Shown piece after piece: positions 47,201-56,272 of a stretch of DNA of 64,000 nucleotides. The notes beneath the pieces are model-generated. The model did no database searches. It was not told the origin of the DNA and saw only the letters and a program-made list of their open reading frames with translations. Each line of letters starts with the position of its first letter. Within the stretch, counting starts at the first letter, position 1. Made by a program: the position numbers and the translations under genes. The DNA is from Pseudomonas asuensis (lineage in GTDB: Bacteria > Pseudomonadota > Gammaproteobacteria > Pseudomonadales > Pseudomonadaceae). The DNA lies in the NCBI RefSeq assembly GCF_014646755.1, contig NZ_BMNW01000002.1, positions 494,035 to 558,034 on the forward strand. Direction: 5' to 3'.

Positions 47201-47895
47201 CCAAACCTCTTGAGAGTGAAACGCTGGAACAACACTGGAGCGAGCTGAACCAGCTCATCCAGACCTCCCGAGAGCACCATGCCGAATTACGAGCTGAACT
47301 CGCTGAAGATAATCGTCGGCGCACGCAAAGCGATGATTTAGTGAAAGCGATCGAGACCGCGCGGACAGAGTATGTCCGCTGGGCCAAGCTGGACGAGTTG
47401 ATTGGTTCAGCGGACGGCCACACCTTCCGCAAGATTGCACAGGGCTATAACCTGGATCTGTTGGTTCACCATGCCAACGCTCAGCTGCGCCAGCTGGTCC
47501 GTCGCTACCGTCTCAAGCGCGGTGGCAGCGCATTAGGCTTACTGGTCATGGATACCGAGATGGGTGATGAGTTGCGCTCAGTCCACTCCTTATCTGGTGG
47601 GGAAACGTTCCTGGTTTCGCTGGCATTAGCATTAGGCTTGGCTTCGATGGCATCAAGCAACCTCAAGATCGAGTCGTTATTCATCGACGAGGGCTTTGGC
47701 AGTCTTGATCCTGACTCCTTACAGCTGGCCATGGATGCACTGGATGGCCTTCAGGCTCAGGGTCGTAAGGTTGCGGTGATTTCGCACGTTCAGGAGATGC
47801 ATGAGCGCATTCCCGTTCAGGTGCAGGTCTGCAAGCAAGGTAACGGATTGAGCACCTTAAGAATACAAGGCCCTACCCCACGCTTTATAGACTAG
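44230..47895 (+). CDS. sbcC: SbcCD nuclease, SMC-like ATPase subunit
   Basis: A 1221-residue Rad50-type protein. The N-terminal ATPase half has Walker A GPTGSGKST (about 36-44). Very long glutamine-rich coiled coils (about 190-590 and 640-1060) are joined at a zinc hook CPVCGSQEHP (about 603-612). The C-terminal half carries the signature LSGGETFLVSLALALG and Walker B SLFIDEGFGSLD. Length slightly exceeds E. coli SbcC (1048), mostly in the coils. Confidence 0.96.
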   Translation: MKILAVRLKNLASLAGPHEIDFTAEPLASTGLFAITGPTGSGKSTLLDALSLGLFGEVPRLSNVRKEAKVPDGEGEIATGDPRTLLRRGSGAGYAEVDFLGIDGHRYRARWEANRARDRADGKLQPSRQSLRNLDTQQLLAADKKAEFKTQLEQRLGLTFEQFTRAVLLAQSEFGAFLKADDNGRSELLEKLTDTAIYSQLGRRAFERSKQARQVLDQLEQQIGGIKPLDEASRTALETQCLTVQETLNRIQGELAEVEQQRRWLTELKRLEHDLSNAQAQFVSAQQQQDEQSEACQRLHWLDQILPQRHRFQHKQQLEHELNQITVRIAQLEQDKQVLEHRLNELSRLQQHAQAKRQEAESAQQQAADPLRQAFQEESDLSRLQSEVQQTREAWRQEDSFQRDALGRIKTLAEKEAEQRDALAQTMAQLQQSEPLSALCDTWSAYRPRFQQSLQLDERIAASRLRIPELQSALKAAESEASTHQNAIQQLQQQSGAEGNLSEQIQALTQQQQASRPLLSSLERLVYLWQQGEELEGYWANNQEKQTVLLQERAHTIAEGKRAAAKHAEAEQSLKTTLALLERQRLVRSVSVEKLRAQLTEGEPCPVCGSQEHPYHQGNALAEAMASHEAQEEEQARLHVQQAYERLISLRTAVAGINERLKDLKQQEEQLTTQQLAIHEQLRGHPQGKALLAQPEEHRSFWLNEQLVELGNRIKAEEVRLQYLLDHQRKIDSLQQRWQTAREQSKQAAWDLEEQLKTIHQDEQRQAQELEALEALLPKPWLQDWQQAPQPTFAHLEEVMENRRLQLTRQQALEKALAVCVADLERERYQQQTRLQQHEKLSSLLATLEEQLTSSQLRLQATLGEYPSAHTWQHALHQCVEQARQAEAQARETWSETNLTHEQLRHTVELQHNQHQKLNSTYQVLQAELEEWRVQHSELDDSLLTELLAFDEGKHHHLRQQQQALEQSLSEAKVVLQEREKRLMAHRAERTKPLESETLEQHWSELNQLIQTSREHHAELRAELAEDNRRRTQSDDLVKAIETARTEYVRWAKLDELIGSADGHTFRKIAQGYNLDLLVHHANAQLRQLVRRYRLKRGGSALGLLVMDTEMGDELRSVHSLSGGETFLVSLALALGLASMASSNLKIESLFIDEGFGSLDPDSLQLAMDALDGLQAQGRKVAVISHVQEMHERIPVQVQVCKQGNGLSTLRIQGPTPRFID

Positions 47896-47901
47896 AACCA
47901 A

Positions 47902-47932
47902 GCCGTTGGTATGACTCTCCAACGGCGTCTTT
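47902..47932 (+). terminator. Rho-independent terminator after sbcC
   Basis: GCCGTTGG (47902-47909) pairs with CCAACGGC (47919-47926) across a 9-base loop, followed by GTCTTT. It lies 7 bases after the sbcC stop. Confidence 0.82.
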
Positions 47933-48006
47933 GATTAGCTTGCATGTAATTTAGGGTTCAGCCTGACTTTACACGGCTGTTAATGAGTCGCTAAATACCC
48001 GCCAGA

Positions 48007-48035
48007 AGCGGCAGGCCCTCTTCAGGCCAGCCGCT
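48007..48035 (-). terminator. Possible terminator of pepN
   Basis: AGCGGCAGGCC and GGCCAGCCGCT pair over 11 positions with one mismatch around a 7-base loop, 13 bases beyond the pepN stop. No clear T-run follows on the minus strand, so function is uncertain. Confidence 0.4.
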
Positions 48036-48047
48036 TAGGCATGCACC

Positions 48048-50705
48048 TTATGCCAGGCTCTTACTGACCACCTCATACACATCGCTCGAAAGCTGACCGC
48101 TTGCCATGATGCGCTCAAGCTCACCACGGATAAGCTGCTGGCGTACCTCGTCATACTTGCGCCAGCGAGTTAGCGGAGTCAGCAGGCGGGATGCAATCTG
48201 CGGATTCAGCGCATTGAGTGTGATGATCTGATCGGCCAGGAAACGATAACCGCTACCATCTTTCTGGTGGAAATTGACCAGATTCTGATTGGCGAATGCA
48301 CCAATGAGCGCGCGAACCTTGTTTGGGTTTTTCAAGGTGAAGGCTGGGTGCTCCATTAGCGCCTTGACCCGATCCAGACTGCCTGGACGATAGCTCGTCG
48401 CCTGCACGCTGAACCACGAGTCCATGACCAGCGGATCGTTCTGATAGCGCGCTGCAAAGCGCTCCAGTACTTCGGCCTTCTCCGCCTCGAAGTCAGAGTT
48501 CACCAGTGCAGACAAGGCTGCCAAGCGCTCCGTCATGTTGTCACAATTATCAAACTGCTCCTGCGCTGCGGCCAGTACTTCAGGCTTGCGGCTGAGCATG
48601 AGATAACCAAGGGCAATATTCTGCAAGCTACGGCGGGCAATATGGTCAGCCTGGGCAATATACGGCGTAGTGCGCGAGGTCTCGCGGTTCGCCTGGTAGC
48701 GACTCCATAATGGCTCATATAAGGCCTTGACCAGCTCATCGCGGGCAAAATCGCGAGCGGCGTGAATAGCATCAATATCGGCTACTTCAGATAGCTCGAC
48801 CAGATAGGCTTCGGTTGGAAGCGCAAGCATCTCGGCTACCATCGCTTGATCGAGACTTTCGTCTTCCAATACCGTACGCAGCGCTGCTACAAGGCGCTGG
48901 TCCAGTACCAATGCTTCGCCTTTCTGCTGCTGGGCGATCAGCTCCTGCAGTGCCTGAACGGCCAGCTGCTGGCCAGCATCCCAGCGGTTGAACCCGTCGG
49001 AGTCATGCTGCATAAGAAACATCAGCTGCTCACGGGTATAGGGAAAGCTCAGCTTGACCGGTGCAGAAAATCCGCGAAGCAACGACGGCAGCGGCTTTTC
49101 CGCGATGCCTTCGAAGGTAAAGGACTGCTCGACCTCAGTGACTTCAATAACTCGATCCGTTGCAGCTTCACCCACCTCGCCTGCCAGCTGTAAAGGTAGC
49201 TCTTGTCCTTGGGCATCGAGCAAGCCCAGCTTGACCGGAATCACAAACGGCTCTTTGGTCGGCTGGCCAGGTGTAGGCGGACAGCTCTGACGGAAGGTCA
49301 ATGTATACGTCTTGGCCTGCCCATCAAATGCTTCGGAAACCTCCAGACGCGGCGTACCGGATTGGCTGTACCAGCGCTTGAATTGGGTGAAGTCCTTACC
49401 ATTGGCATCTTCCAGTGCCTTGACGAAATCCTCAACAGTCACGGCTTGTCCATCGTGACGCTCGAAGTACAGGTCAGTGCCCTTGCGGAAGCCTTCGGCA
49501 CCCAGCAGCGTGTGCAGCATGCGCACGATTTCAGAGCCCTTCTCATAGACCGTCAGGGTGTAGAAGTTAGAAATCTCGATAAAGGAGTCCGGACGTACCG
49601 GATGTGCCATCGGGCCGGCGTCTTCTGCAAATTGATTGGTCCGCAGAAAAGCGACGTCTTCAATACGCTTGACCGTTTCCGAGTTCATGTCGGAAGAGAA
49701 TCTGGCATCACGAAAAACAGTAAACCCTTCCTTCAGGGACAGCTGGAACCAATCGCGGCAGGTTACGCGGTTGCCCGACCAGTTATGAAAATACTCGTGA
49801 GCAACGATGGCTTCGACACGCTGATGCGCAGCATCCGTAGCAGTATCCGGGCTCGCCAGCACAGCGCTGGAATTGAAGATGTTCAGACCCTTGTTTTCCA
49901 TGGCGCCCATGTTGAAGTCATTTACCGCGACGATCATGAAAATATCCAGATCGTACTCACGGCCATATACGTCTTCATCCCAGCGCATCGAGCGCTTGAG
50001 GCTGTCCATGGCGTGTTGTAGCTTGCCGATATTTTCCGGCTCCACATAGATCCGCAGCGCCACGTCACGCCCACTACCTGTAGTGTACGTATCTTCGATG
50101 CACCAGAGATCACCCGCTACCAGCGCAAACAGATATGATGGCTTCTTGAAAGGATCTTCCCAGGTCGCCCAGTGACGCCCACCCTCTTCTTCACCACTGG
50201 CAATTGGGTTGCCGTTGGATAACAGGATTGGATACTTGGCCTTGTCCGCCTTGACGGTCGTAGTAAATACGCTCATCACATCTGGACGGTCAAGGTAGTA
50301 AGTAATCTTGCGGAACCCCTCAGCCTCACACTGGGTACAGAACATTTTGCCTGAGGTATACAGGCCTTCCAGCGCAGTGTTGGTTTCTGGATGGATACGT
50401 ACGGTCGTGCTGAGGGTGAAGTTATTACCACAGGGCTGAATCGTCAGCTGGTCAGACTCGACCTGATATTCATTGGAGGTCTGTGGTTCAGCATTTATCG
50501 ACAAACTCAATAGCTCGAGTTCTTCGCCATGCAATACGAGCGGTGGAAGACCAGCGCCACGCTCAGGGTTACGCCGCATATGCAGCTCGGCGTGAACGAG
50601 CGTATGGTCATCGAACAGCTCGAACGTAAGATGCGTCTCGTCAATGAGGTACTCAGGGGCCTGATAGTCCTTGAGATGTATCGTCTTCGGTTGTTCGGTG
50701 CGCAT
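48048..50705 (-). CDS. pepN: Aminopeptidase N (M1 family)
   Basis: An 885-residue zinc metallopeptidase removing N-terminal residues from peptides in the cytoplasm. Substrate-anchoring GAMENKGLNIF and the zinc site HEYFHNWSGNRVT with its distal Glu (LKEGFTVFRD) are intact. The C-terminal helical domain of the E. coli PepN class is full-length. It is downstream of DUF1315 and DUF2797 on the same strand, an order I recall from P. aeruginosa. Confidence 0.97.
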   Translation of the reverse strand: MRTEQPKTIHLKDYQAPEYLIDETHLTFELFDDHTLVHAELHMRRNPERGAGLPPLVLHGEELELLSLSINAEPQTSNEYQVESDQLTIQPCGNNFTLSTTVRIHPETNTALEGLYTSGKMFCTQCEAEGFRKITYYLDRPDVMSVFTTTVKADKAKYPILLSNGNPIASGEEEGGRHWATWEDPFKKPSYLFALVAGDLWCIEDTYTTGSGRDVALRIYVEPENIGKLQHAMDSLKRSMRWDEDVYGREYDLDIFMIVAVNDFNMGAMENKGLNIFNSSAVLASPDTATDAAHQRVEAIVAHEYFHNWSGNRVTCRDWFQLSLKEGFTVFRDARFSSDMNSETVKRIEDVAFLRTNQFAEDAGPMAHPVRPDSFIEISNFYTLTVYEKGSEIVRMLHTLLGAEGFRKGTDLYFERHDGQAVTVEDFVKALEDANGKDFTQFKRWYSQSGTPRLEVSEAFDGQAKTYTLTFRQSCPPTPGQPTKEPFVIPVKLGLLDAQGQELPLQLAGEVGEAATDRVIEVTEVEQSFTFEGIAEKPLPSLLRGFSAPVKLSFPYTREQLMFLMQHDSDGFNRWDAGQQLAVQALQELIAQQQKGEALVLDQRLVAALRTVLEDESLDQAMVAEMLALPTEAYLVELSEVADIDAIHAARDFARDELVKALYEPLWSRYQANRETSRTTPYIAQADHIARRSLQNIALGYLMLSRKPEVLAAAQEQFDNCDNMTERLAALSALVNSDFEAEKAEVLERFAARYQNDPLVMDSWFSVQATSYRPGSLDRVKALMEHPAFTLKNPNKVRALIGAFANQNLVNFHQKDGSGYRFLADQIITLNALNPQIASRLLTPLTRWRKYDEVRQQLIRGELERIMASGQLSSDVYEVVSKSLA

Positions 50706-50752
50706 GACGTAACCCTTATGCTAATTCACGACGGCGGTTGTACCGCGGTGGC

Positions 50753-51580
50753 TTAATGATGCACGGCCAGCTGGTAAGCTGTGTATTTGCGAATGTTAAT
50801 GACCCCGGTATCAAACATCAGGTATTGACCCTTGATACCGAGCAGTGTGCCTTCCACTATGGGTGTTTTCTCCAGATCATGGCTAACGATCTTGGTGGGA
50901 TACACCGTAACCGGATAATGAATCTGAAGCGGTTCCATGTCGACTATTGGTTGGATTGCCTGCAGGCCAAAACGCTCCTGCAGAGTCTGCATGCCTTCAG
51001 CACAGGCATCCAGTATCCGATCACGTAGCGCGATAAGATCCTCTTGCTGGGCCTCGCCTTTCAGCATAGCGCGCCAGTTGGTGCGATCCCCTACCTGACT
51101 ACGGAAAAGAGCCTCTACCAAGCCCGATTGCTGTCGTGTAGCAACACGCAAGATGGCCAGCGCCTGATGAGCCCCCTGGTCGATCCAGCGGGTAGGTATC
51201 TGATTGGCGCGGGTAATACCGACTTTAAGCCCAGAGGAGTTGGCAAGGTAGACAATGTGCGGCGTCATGCAAAAGGACTCGCCCCACTCCGGCTCACGAC
51301 AGGTGCCATGCTCGAAATGACATTTTTCAGGGCTCATCATGCAGCTGTCACACTGGGCAAGCTTGGTAAAACACGGATAGCAATATCCTTGGCTAAAGCT
51401 TTTCTTGGTTTTGCGGCCACAGTGGATACAGTGGATGTCACCCAGGTATTCCAGACGAATCTTTTCGCCAATCAATGGATTGACTGGAATTTCTGTTTTG
51501 CCTAAACGAAACGAATACTGCACGGGGTCGCCGAGACGCACCTTCATCTTACTTAGCGCGCCGCGCCCTAACTCTGTCAT
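50753..51580 (-). CDS. DUF2797 zinc-motif protein
   Basis: A 275-residue cytoplasmic protein. A cluster of Cys pairs (IHCIHCGRKTKKSFSQGYCYPCF, then CDSCMMSPEKCHFEHGTC; about residues 49-95) should bind two zinc ions. A GIY-YIG-like core (IVYLANSSGLKVGITR, about 107-122) follows. This is DUF2797; biochemical function unknown, though the GIY-YIG resemblance suggests nucleic-acid handling. It sits 78 bp after the DUF1315 stop and 47 bp before pepN. Confidence 0.9.
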   Translation of the reverse strand: MTELGRGALSKMKVRLGDPVQYSFRLGKTEIPVNPLIGEKIRLEYLGDIHCIHCGRKTKKSFSQGYCYPCFTKLAQCDSCMMSPEKCHFEHGTCREPEWGESFCMTPHIVYLANSSGLKVGITRANQIPTRWIDQGAHQALAILRVATRQQSGLVEALFRSQVGDRTNWRAMLKGEAQQEDLIALRDRILDACAEGMQTLQERFGLQAIQPIVDMEPLQIHYPVTVYPTKIVSHDLEKTPIVEGTLLGIKGQYLMFDTGVINIRKYTAYQLAVHH

Positions 51581-51658
51581 GGTTGTTGCACTACCTTTAG
51601 AAATGAAAGCGCCACGGCTTTTGAGGCCGCGGCGCCTGGAACTGCCGAGTCGTGGCGA

Positions 51659-51922
51659 TTAATGAATCGCGTCGGACTTGAAGAGAATATTGGGAACTGG
51701 CTCGGACTTAGAACTGCACTCCTGTGGGCCCATATAGCCGACTCGCTGGTCCTCTGGCACATGCTTGGCCTCGTAGGCAATGACCGCCTGCAAACTTAGC
51801 TCGACCTGCTCACGTGTCAGCTTGCGACCGTCCGGCCATTTGCCGATTTCTACGGCGCGCTTTAAATTCTCGTAGATTTCCGGCGTGATGTTATCGAGCA
51901 TCTGGTCGAAGGGTGTAGACAT
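51659..51922 (-). CDS. DUF1315 (YeaC-like) small protein
   Basis: An 87-residue acidic protein (MSTPFDQMLDNITPEIYENL, then KWPDGRKLTREQVELSLQAVIAYE). This is the YeaC/DUF1315 family, small, cytoplasmic and of unknown role. The ATG at 51922 is the family start; the open frame beyond it to 52066 is not coding. Confidence 0.9.
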   Translation of the reverse strand: MSTPFDQMLDNITPEIYENLKRAVEIGKWPDGRKLTREQVELSLQAVIAYEAKHVPEDQRVGYMGPQECSSKSEPVPNILFKSDAIH

Positions 51923-52043
51923 GCTCCCGCTCCTGCTAAGTAGAATTACCTGCAAATAAAGGCTTAAGTGTAGCGGGACGTGAGTGCTTACGCACAGCCA
52001 TCCGGCAAGGCATGGCCCTCTTTTAGGGGGCCATATCTTCATC

Positions 52044-53249
52044 TTATTTGGCGTCAGGCTGCACAATTTTCAACTGCTGCGGCTGGGCATCTTTTACCGT
52101 AATCGGCTTACCCAGCGCTTCCCATTCGCCTGACGTGGGGTTGCCAGCTCGAGAAATACGGGCCACCAGCTGAACCTGATCAAAACCTGACAGCTTTAAC
52201 TGAGGCATCATGGCATCTGCATCGCTTAGCGACACACTGACAGGCAAGTCAGCGACGGTCAGCCGTTTTACGGCCAGCGGCATGGGCGGCCCCGACACGG
52301 CGCGCGCAAACACGAATACGCTATCACCCGGTTTAACATACGCGCTCAAGGACGGATCAAGGCTGACCGTGACCCTTAACGTGGCTGCCTGAGCGGCACT
52401 GGGTGCAGAGGGTATTTCACCGCGATCAGCCATGTATTGTCGAGCCCGCTCAATACCACTTTGAATGGCCTCACGAGAAGGGTCCGCAGCAGGCAGTTGG
52501 TCGATCAAGGTTTGCCAATGGGCGATGGCGCCGGCGTAATTCTTCTGTTCAAAAGCGGCAATACCCAATAGCCCAAGCGTGGTTACTTCTTTTGGATTGG
52601 CTTTGAGCGCTTCGTCAGCCAGTGCCTTGGTCTCTGGCGTCAGGGTTTTACCTTCTGCAAAGTAACGTGCCTGTGCCAACTGCCCCAGCAACTCAGGCTG
52701 ACGACCTGCATACTGAACAGCTTGAGTAAATGCGTGGGCAGCATCGGCAAATCGTTCCTGGCTCATGTAGGTGCGGCCTAGCAGATACCAGCCCTCGGAA
52801 GACTCAGGCTGAGCCTTGACTGCTCGCTCAAGGCGGGAAGTCATTTCATCCATAGAGCGCGGTGGCTGGCTGAACTCGCGAGTTAGTTCGACTCGGTCGC
52901 TAGCGCCCCAGTGCAGATAGAGCCCAAGCCCGGCGAGCGGAACGATCAACGCCACAATCAAAGGTACGACTCGCCCACTCCTCGTGCCTACTATAGCGAT
53001 GTCTGGCTGATTAGTGTCGGACAACAGCTCACGTGCAGCCTCAGAGCGCCCCTCCTCCCATTCCTGGTTATTTAACAAGCCTGTGGCATGTTGCTGGGAT
53101 AGCTCCGCTAAACGCTCTTCATACAAGGCGACATTGAATGCAGTACGATCTTTGCCAGGCATTAGGCGCCAGCGGCGTATTGCGGGAATCAGCAAGAAGC
53201 CCAAGGCAACAAGCAGGAGCAGCCCTATGGCGAGCCAGAAGTCGATCAT
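52044..53249 (-). CDS. ccmI: Cytochrome c maturation protein CcmI (CycH)
   Basis: A 401-residue protein with two N-terminal membrane spans (about 3-22 and 93-115) around a short cytoplasmic loop, then a periplasmic TPR domain (about 145-265, GWYLLGRTYMSQERFADAAHAF). A C-terminal beta domain (about 285-395, LRVTVSLDPSLSAYVKPGDSVFVFARA) follows. It holds apocytochrome c for heme ligation by CcmF/CcmH. Last gene of the ccm operon; its start shares bases with the ccmH stop. Confidence 0.95.
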   Translation of the reverse strand: MIDFWLAIGLLLLVALGFLLIPAIRRWRLMPGKDRTAFNVALYEERLAELSQQHATGLLNNQEWEEGRSEAARELLSDTNQPDIAIVGTRSGRVVPLIVALIVPLAGLGLYLHWGASDRVELTREFSQPPRSMDEMTSRLERAVKAQPESSEGWYLLGRTYMSQERFADAAHAFTQAVQYAGRQPELLGQLAQARYFAEGKTLTPETKALADEALKANPKEVTTLGLLGIAAFEQKNYAGAIAHWQTLIDQLPAADPSREAIQSGIERARQYMADRGEIPSAPSAAQAATLRVTVSLDPSLSAYVKPGDSVFVFARAVSGPPMPLAVKRLTVADLPVSVSLSDADAMMPQLKLSGFDQVQLVARISRAGNPTSGEWEALGKPITVKDAQPQQLKIVQPDAK

Positions 53250-53722
53250 CAGGAGTTTTTCTTTTCCAGAAGGGATGCAAGGCGTGCCTGCTCATCGGCA
53301 GACAATTGAACGTGGGAAGGCAGAGCTTCGTGTCGGCGGCGCCGAACGACAATTAGGATAATGCAGAATCCGATAAGCAGAAACGCGGCAGGGCCATACC
53401 AGAGCAGCCAGGTTCGTTTTTCAACCGGCGGCCTGTACATGACGAATTCCCCATAGCGGGCGACAAGATAATCGATGATCTGCTCGTTGCTGTTGCCTTC
53501 TTCCATCAAGCGATGGATCTCTCGTCGCAAGTCGGCGGCAATGGGCGCATTCGAATCGGCAAGGTCCTGGTTTTGGCATTTAGGGCAGCGCAGCTCACGT
53601 GTGAGCGCTTGAAAACGTTCTCGCTCGGCATCGTTCGCATAATTGAACGTCTCGATGGCCGCCTGCGCAACGCCAATCCATACCAGTAACAGCAGCAACG
53701 ATGCTGCGATGTAGCGGATCAC
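53249..53722 (-). CDS. ccmH: Cytochrome c maturation thiol reductase CcmH
   Basis: A 157-residue protein with signal sequence (cut near AQA-A), a three-helix periplasmic domain with the redox motif LRCPKCQN (Cys46, Cys49) and one C-terminal membrane span (about 104-122). It reduces the CxxCH cysteines of apocytochrome c. This is the short form typical of pseudomonads, with the TPR portion encoded separately as ccmI. Confidence 0.96.
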   Translation of the reverse strand: MIRYIAASLLLLLVWIGVAQAAIETFNYANDAERERFQALTRELRCPKCQNQDLADSNAPIAADLRREIHRLMEEGNSNEQIIDYLVARYGEFVMYRPPVEKRTWLLWYGPAAFLLIGFCIILIVVRRRRHEALPSHVQLSADEQARLASLLEKKNS

Positions 53723-54255
53723 GGCGCCTCCATAAGCTGCTGATAACGCGGCGCCAGCTCATCGCGCCAGACCTGCTGGCTCACGATGCCCACATGCTTG
53801 TAGCGGATCACACCCTTGCTATCAATCAGGTACGTTTCCGGTGCACCGTATACGCCCAGGTCTAATCCAAGGCTGCCTTTGTCATCACGAACATCAAGCT
53901 GATAAGGATTGTGAAACTCCTGCAACCACTTCAGTGCGCTGGCGTTATCATCCTTGTAATTGATGCCATAGATGGTAATCCCCTGCTCTTTGAGAGCATT
54001 GAGAACCGGATGCTCCTCCCGACATGCCACACACCAAGTACCCCATACATTGACCAAGGCAGGTTTGCCTTTGAAATCGGCCTGAGTAAGGATTCGACCC
54101 GGATCATTTACTGCAGGCAATGCGAAAGCCGGCAATGGCTTATCGATTAGTGCTGATGGCAGCTCAGAAGGATTCAGGTACAGGCCTTTGAATAGAAAAA
54201 CGGCCATTCCAAGGAAAAGCACTAAGGGAATCAGTAAAATCAGACGACGCTTCAT
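53719..54255 (-). CDS. ccmG: Thiol:disulfide interchange protein CcmG (DsbE)
   Basis: A 178-residue membrane-anchored thioredoxin-fold protein with an N-terminal span (about 5-24) and active site WGTWCVACREE (Cys75, Cys78) followed by the GINYKDD region typical of DsbE. It keeps apocytochrome cysteines reduced. It overlaps both ccmF and ccmH by ATGA. Confidence 0.96.
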   Translation of the reverse strand: MKRRLILLIPLVLFLGMAVFLFKGLYLNPSELPSALIDKPLPAFALPAVNDPGRILTQADFKGKPALVNVWGTWCVACREEHPVLNALKEQGITIYGINYKDDNASALKWLQEFHNPYQLDVRDDKGSLGLDLGVYGAPETYLIDSKGVIRYKHVGIVSQQVWRDELAPRYQQLMEAP

Positions 54256-56225
54256 ACCTGCGCCTCCTTAAGCCCTAGAGACTGACTGACGCGTTGACGG
54301 ACCTTGAACCGGTAACGCTTGTCCGACATGGATAGCAGCCCGCCGATCGCCATCAACACGCCCCCTAGCCAAATCCAGCGTACAAACGGCTTTATGTGGA
54401 TGCGAACTGCCCACGCGCCGTCTTCCAGTGGCTCTCCAAGCGCTACGTATAAATCACGCTTGAAGCCTGCGTCGATGCCTGCTTCGGTCATGACCGAGCG
54501 CTGCACCACGTAAAGACGTTTTTCAGGATGCAGGACTGCGACATTCCGATTGTCCTTTGATACCCGCAAGGTGCCGTAATCCGACTTGAAGTTAGGACCC
54601 TCGAAATGCTGAGTACCATCAAACACAAAATGATAACCCGCCAGCTCGACTGACTCTCCAGGCGCCATCCGCAGGTCCCGCTCAGCCGTGAACTGGGTCG
54701 AGAGGACAATACCCAGCGCTGATACTGCAAGCCCTAAATGAGCAGCCTGCATTCCCCAATAACTGCGGCTCAGACTGCGTATCCCTTGTATCCAGCCCTT
54801 GTGGCGCGTCTTATCCTGCAGGTCGCGAAGACCTGCCAATACGACCCAGGACGCCAACGAGCACGCAGCCAGAACGGCCCAATGAAAATCGCCCAGCATA
54901 AACGCGGCCAGCATACCGAGAACCACACTGGCGATCAGCACAGGCACGAGCATACCCTGCAGCCAACGCAAGGGGGTTGTCTTCCAGCGCACCAGCATAC
55001 CGATTGCCAGTGCCATCATCAGAATGACCATCAACGGCACGAACAAGGCGTTGAAGTATGGCGGGCCTACTGACAGCTTGGCACCGCTTAGCGTATCGAT
55101 AATCAGTGGATACAGCGTACCCAGCAAAATGGTGGATGCCGCCACAACCAGAATCAGGTTATTGACCAACAGGAAGGTTTCCCGGGACCACAGGCCAAAG
55201 CTAACCTGACTTTTTACAACAGGTGCTCGCAGCGCGAACAGTGTTAACGAGCTCCCGACCACGACCAGAAGAAACGCCAGAATGAACACCCCTCGGGTAG
55301 GGTCCGAGGCAAATGCATGAACAGACGTCAGTACGCCCGAGCGGACCAGGAACGTACCCAGAAGACTCAAGGAAAACGCAGCAATCGCCAGTAGTACCGT
55401 CCAGCTTTTGAATACCCCTCGCTTTTCTGTGACAGATAACGAATGAATAAGCGCCGTTCCGACCAGCCAGGGCATGAATGATGCATTTTCTACCGGGTCC
55501 CAGAACCACCAGCCACCCCAACCCAGCTCATAATAGGACCACCAGGAGCCCAAGACGATACCGATACCCAGGAATGTCCAGGCAACCAGTGTCCAGGGGC
55601 GTGACCAGCGTGCCCAAGCCGCATCTAATCGCCCACCCAGAAGCGCTGCGATAGCAAAAGCAAACGCGACGGAGAAGCCTACATAACCCATGTACAGCAT
55701 GGGCGGATGCACAATAAGCCCGACATCCTGCAACAGCGGATTAAGATCATTCCCGTCTACGGGTGACTGCGGAAGCAGGCGCGAGAATGGATTGGACGTC
55801 ATAATCAGAAATAGCAAAAAGCCTGTGCTGATCATTCCCATGATCGACAGGACCCGCGTCAACATGTCCTCAGGCAGCTGTCGAGAAAAAATCGAAACAG
55901 CAAAGGTCCAGCCTCCCAGGATCAATGCCCAGAGCAGAAGCGAGCCCTCATGCGCGCCCCATACCGCACTGAACTTGTAGTACCAGGGCAAGAGGCTGTT
56001 GGAGTTCTCAGCTACATAAGTCACAGAGAAGTCGTCGGTCAAAAATGACCAGGTCAGGCACCCGAAGGCAAAGAGAAGAAAGGTGAACTGCCCCCATGCG
56101 GCAGGTTGGGCGAGCCCCATCCACTGTTGATTGCCTCGCCATGCTCCCAGCAGGGGAAAGGTTGACTGGACTACAGCCATACAAAGCGCAAGTATCAGAG
56201 CCAGATGGCCTAATTCAGGAATCAT
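54252..56225 (-). CDS. ccmF: Heme lyase subunit CcmF
   Basis: A 657-residue protein with about 15 membrane segments. The tryptophan-rich heme-handling motif is WGGWWFWDPVENASFMPW (about 233-250), with conserved periplasmic histidines such as GAHEGSLLLW and VHPPMLYMGY. A periplasmic beta domain (about 515-605) lies before the last span. It moves heme from holo-CcmE to apocytochrome c. A 47-bp gap separates it from ccmE. Confidence 0.96.
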   Translation of the reverse strand: MIPELGHLALILALCMAVVQSTFPLLGAWRGNQQWMGLAQPAAWGQFTFLLFAFGCLTWSFLTDDFSVTYVAENSNSLLPWYYKFSAVWGAHEGSLLLWALILGGWTFAVSIFSRQLPEDMLTRVLSIMGMISTGFLLFLIMTSNPFSRLLPQSPVDGNDLNPLLQDVGLIVHPPMLYMGYVGFSVAFAFAIAALLGGRLDAAWARWSRPWTLVAWTFLGIGIVLGSWWSYYELGWGGWWFWDPVENASFMPWLVGTALIHSLSVTEKRGVFKSWTVLLAIAAFSLSLLGTFLVRSGVLTSVHAFASDPTRGVFILAFLLVVVGSSLTLFALRAPVVKSQVSFGLWSRETFLLVNNLILVVAASTILLGTLYPLIIDTLSGAKLSVGPPYFNALFVPLMVILMMALAIGMLVRWKTTPLRWLQGMLVPVLIASVVLGMLAAFMLGDFHWAVLAACSLASWVVLAGLRDLQDKTRHKGWIQGIRSLSRSYWGMQAAHLGLAVSALGIVLSTQFTAERDLRMAPGESVELAGYHFVFDGTQHFEGPNFKSDYGTLRVSKDNRNVAVLHPEKRLYVVQRSVMTEAGIDAGFKRDLYVALGEPLEDGAWAVRIHIKPFVRWIWLGGVLMAIGGLLSMSDKRYRFKVRQRVSQSLGLKEAQV

Positions 56226-56272
56226 GAATTTCTCGCATTACACTAAAACCAAAAAATGCAGGCAAGGCAGAA

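Noticed and set aside
49203-50021. Plus-strand open frame of 272 codons inside pepN
   Set aside because: It is fully antisense to the metal-binding core of pepN, has no recognisable domain and reflects codon bias on the opposite strand.
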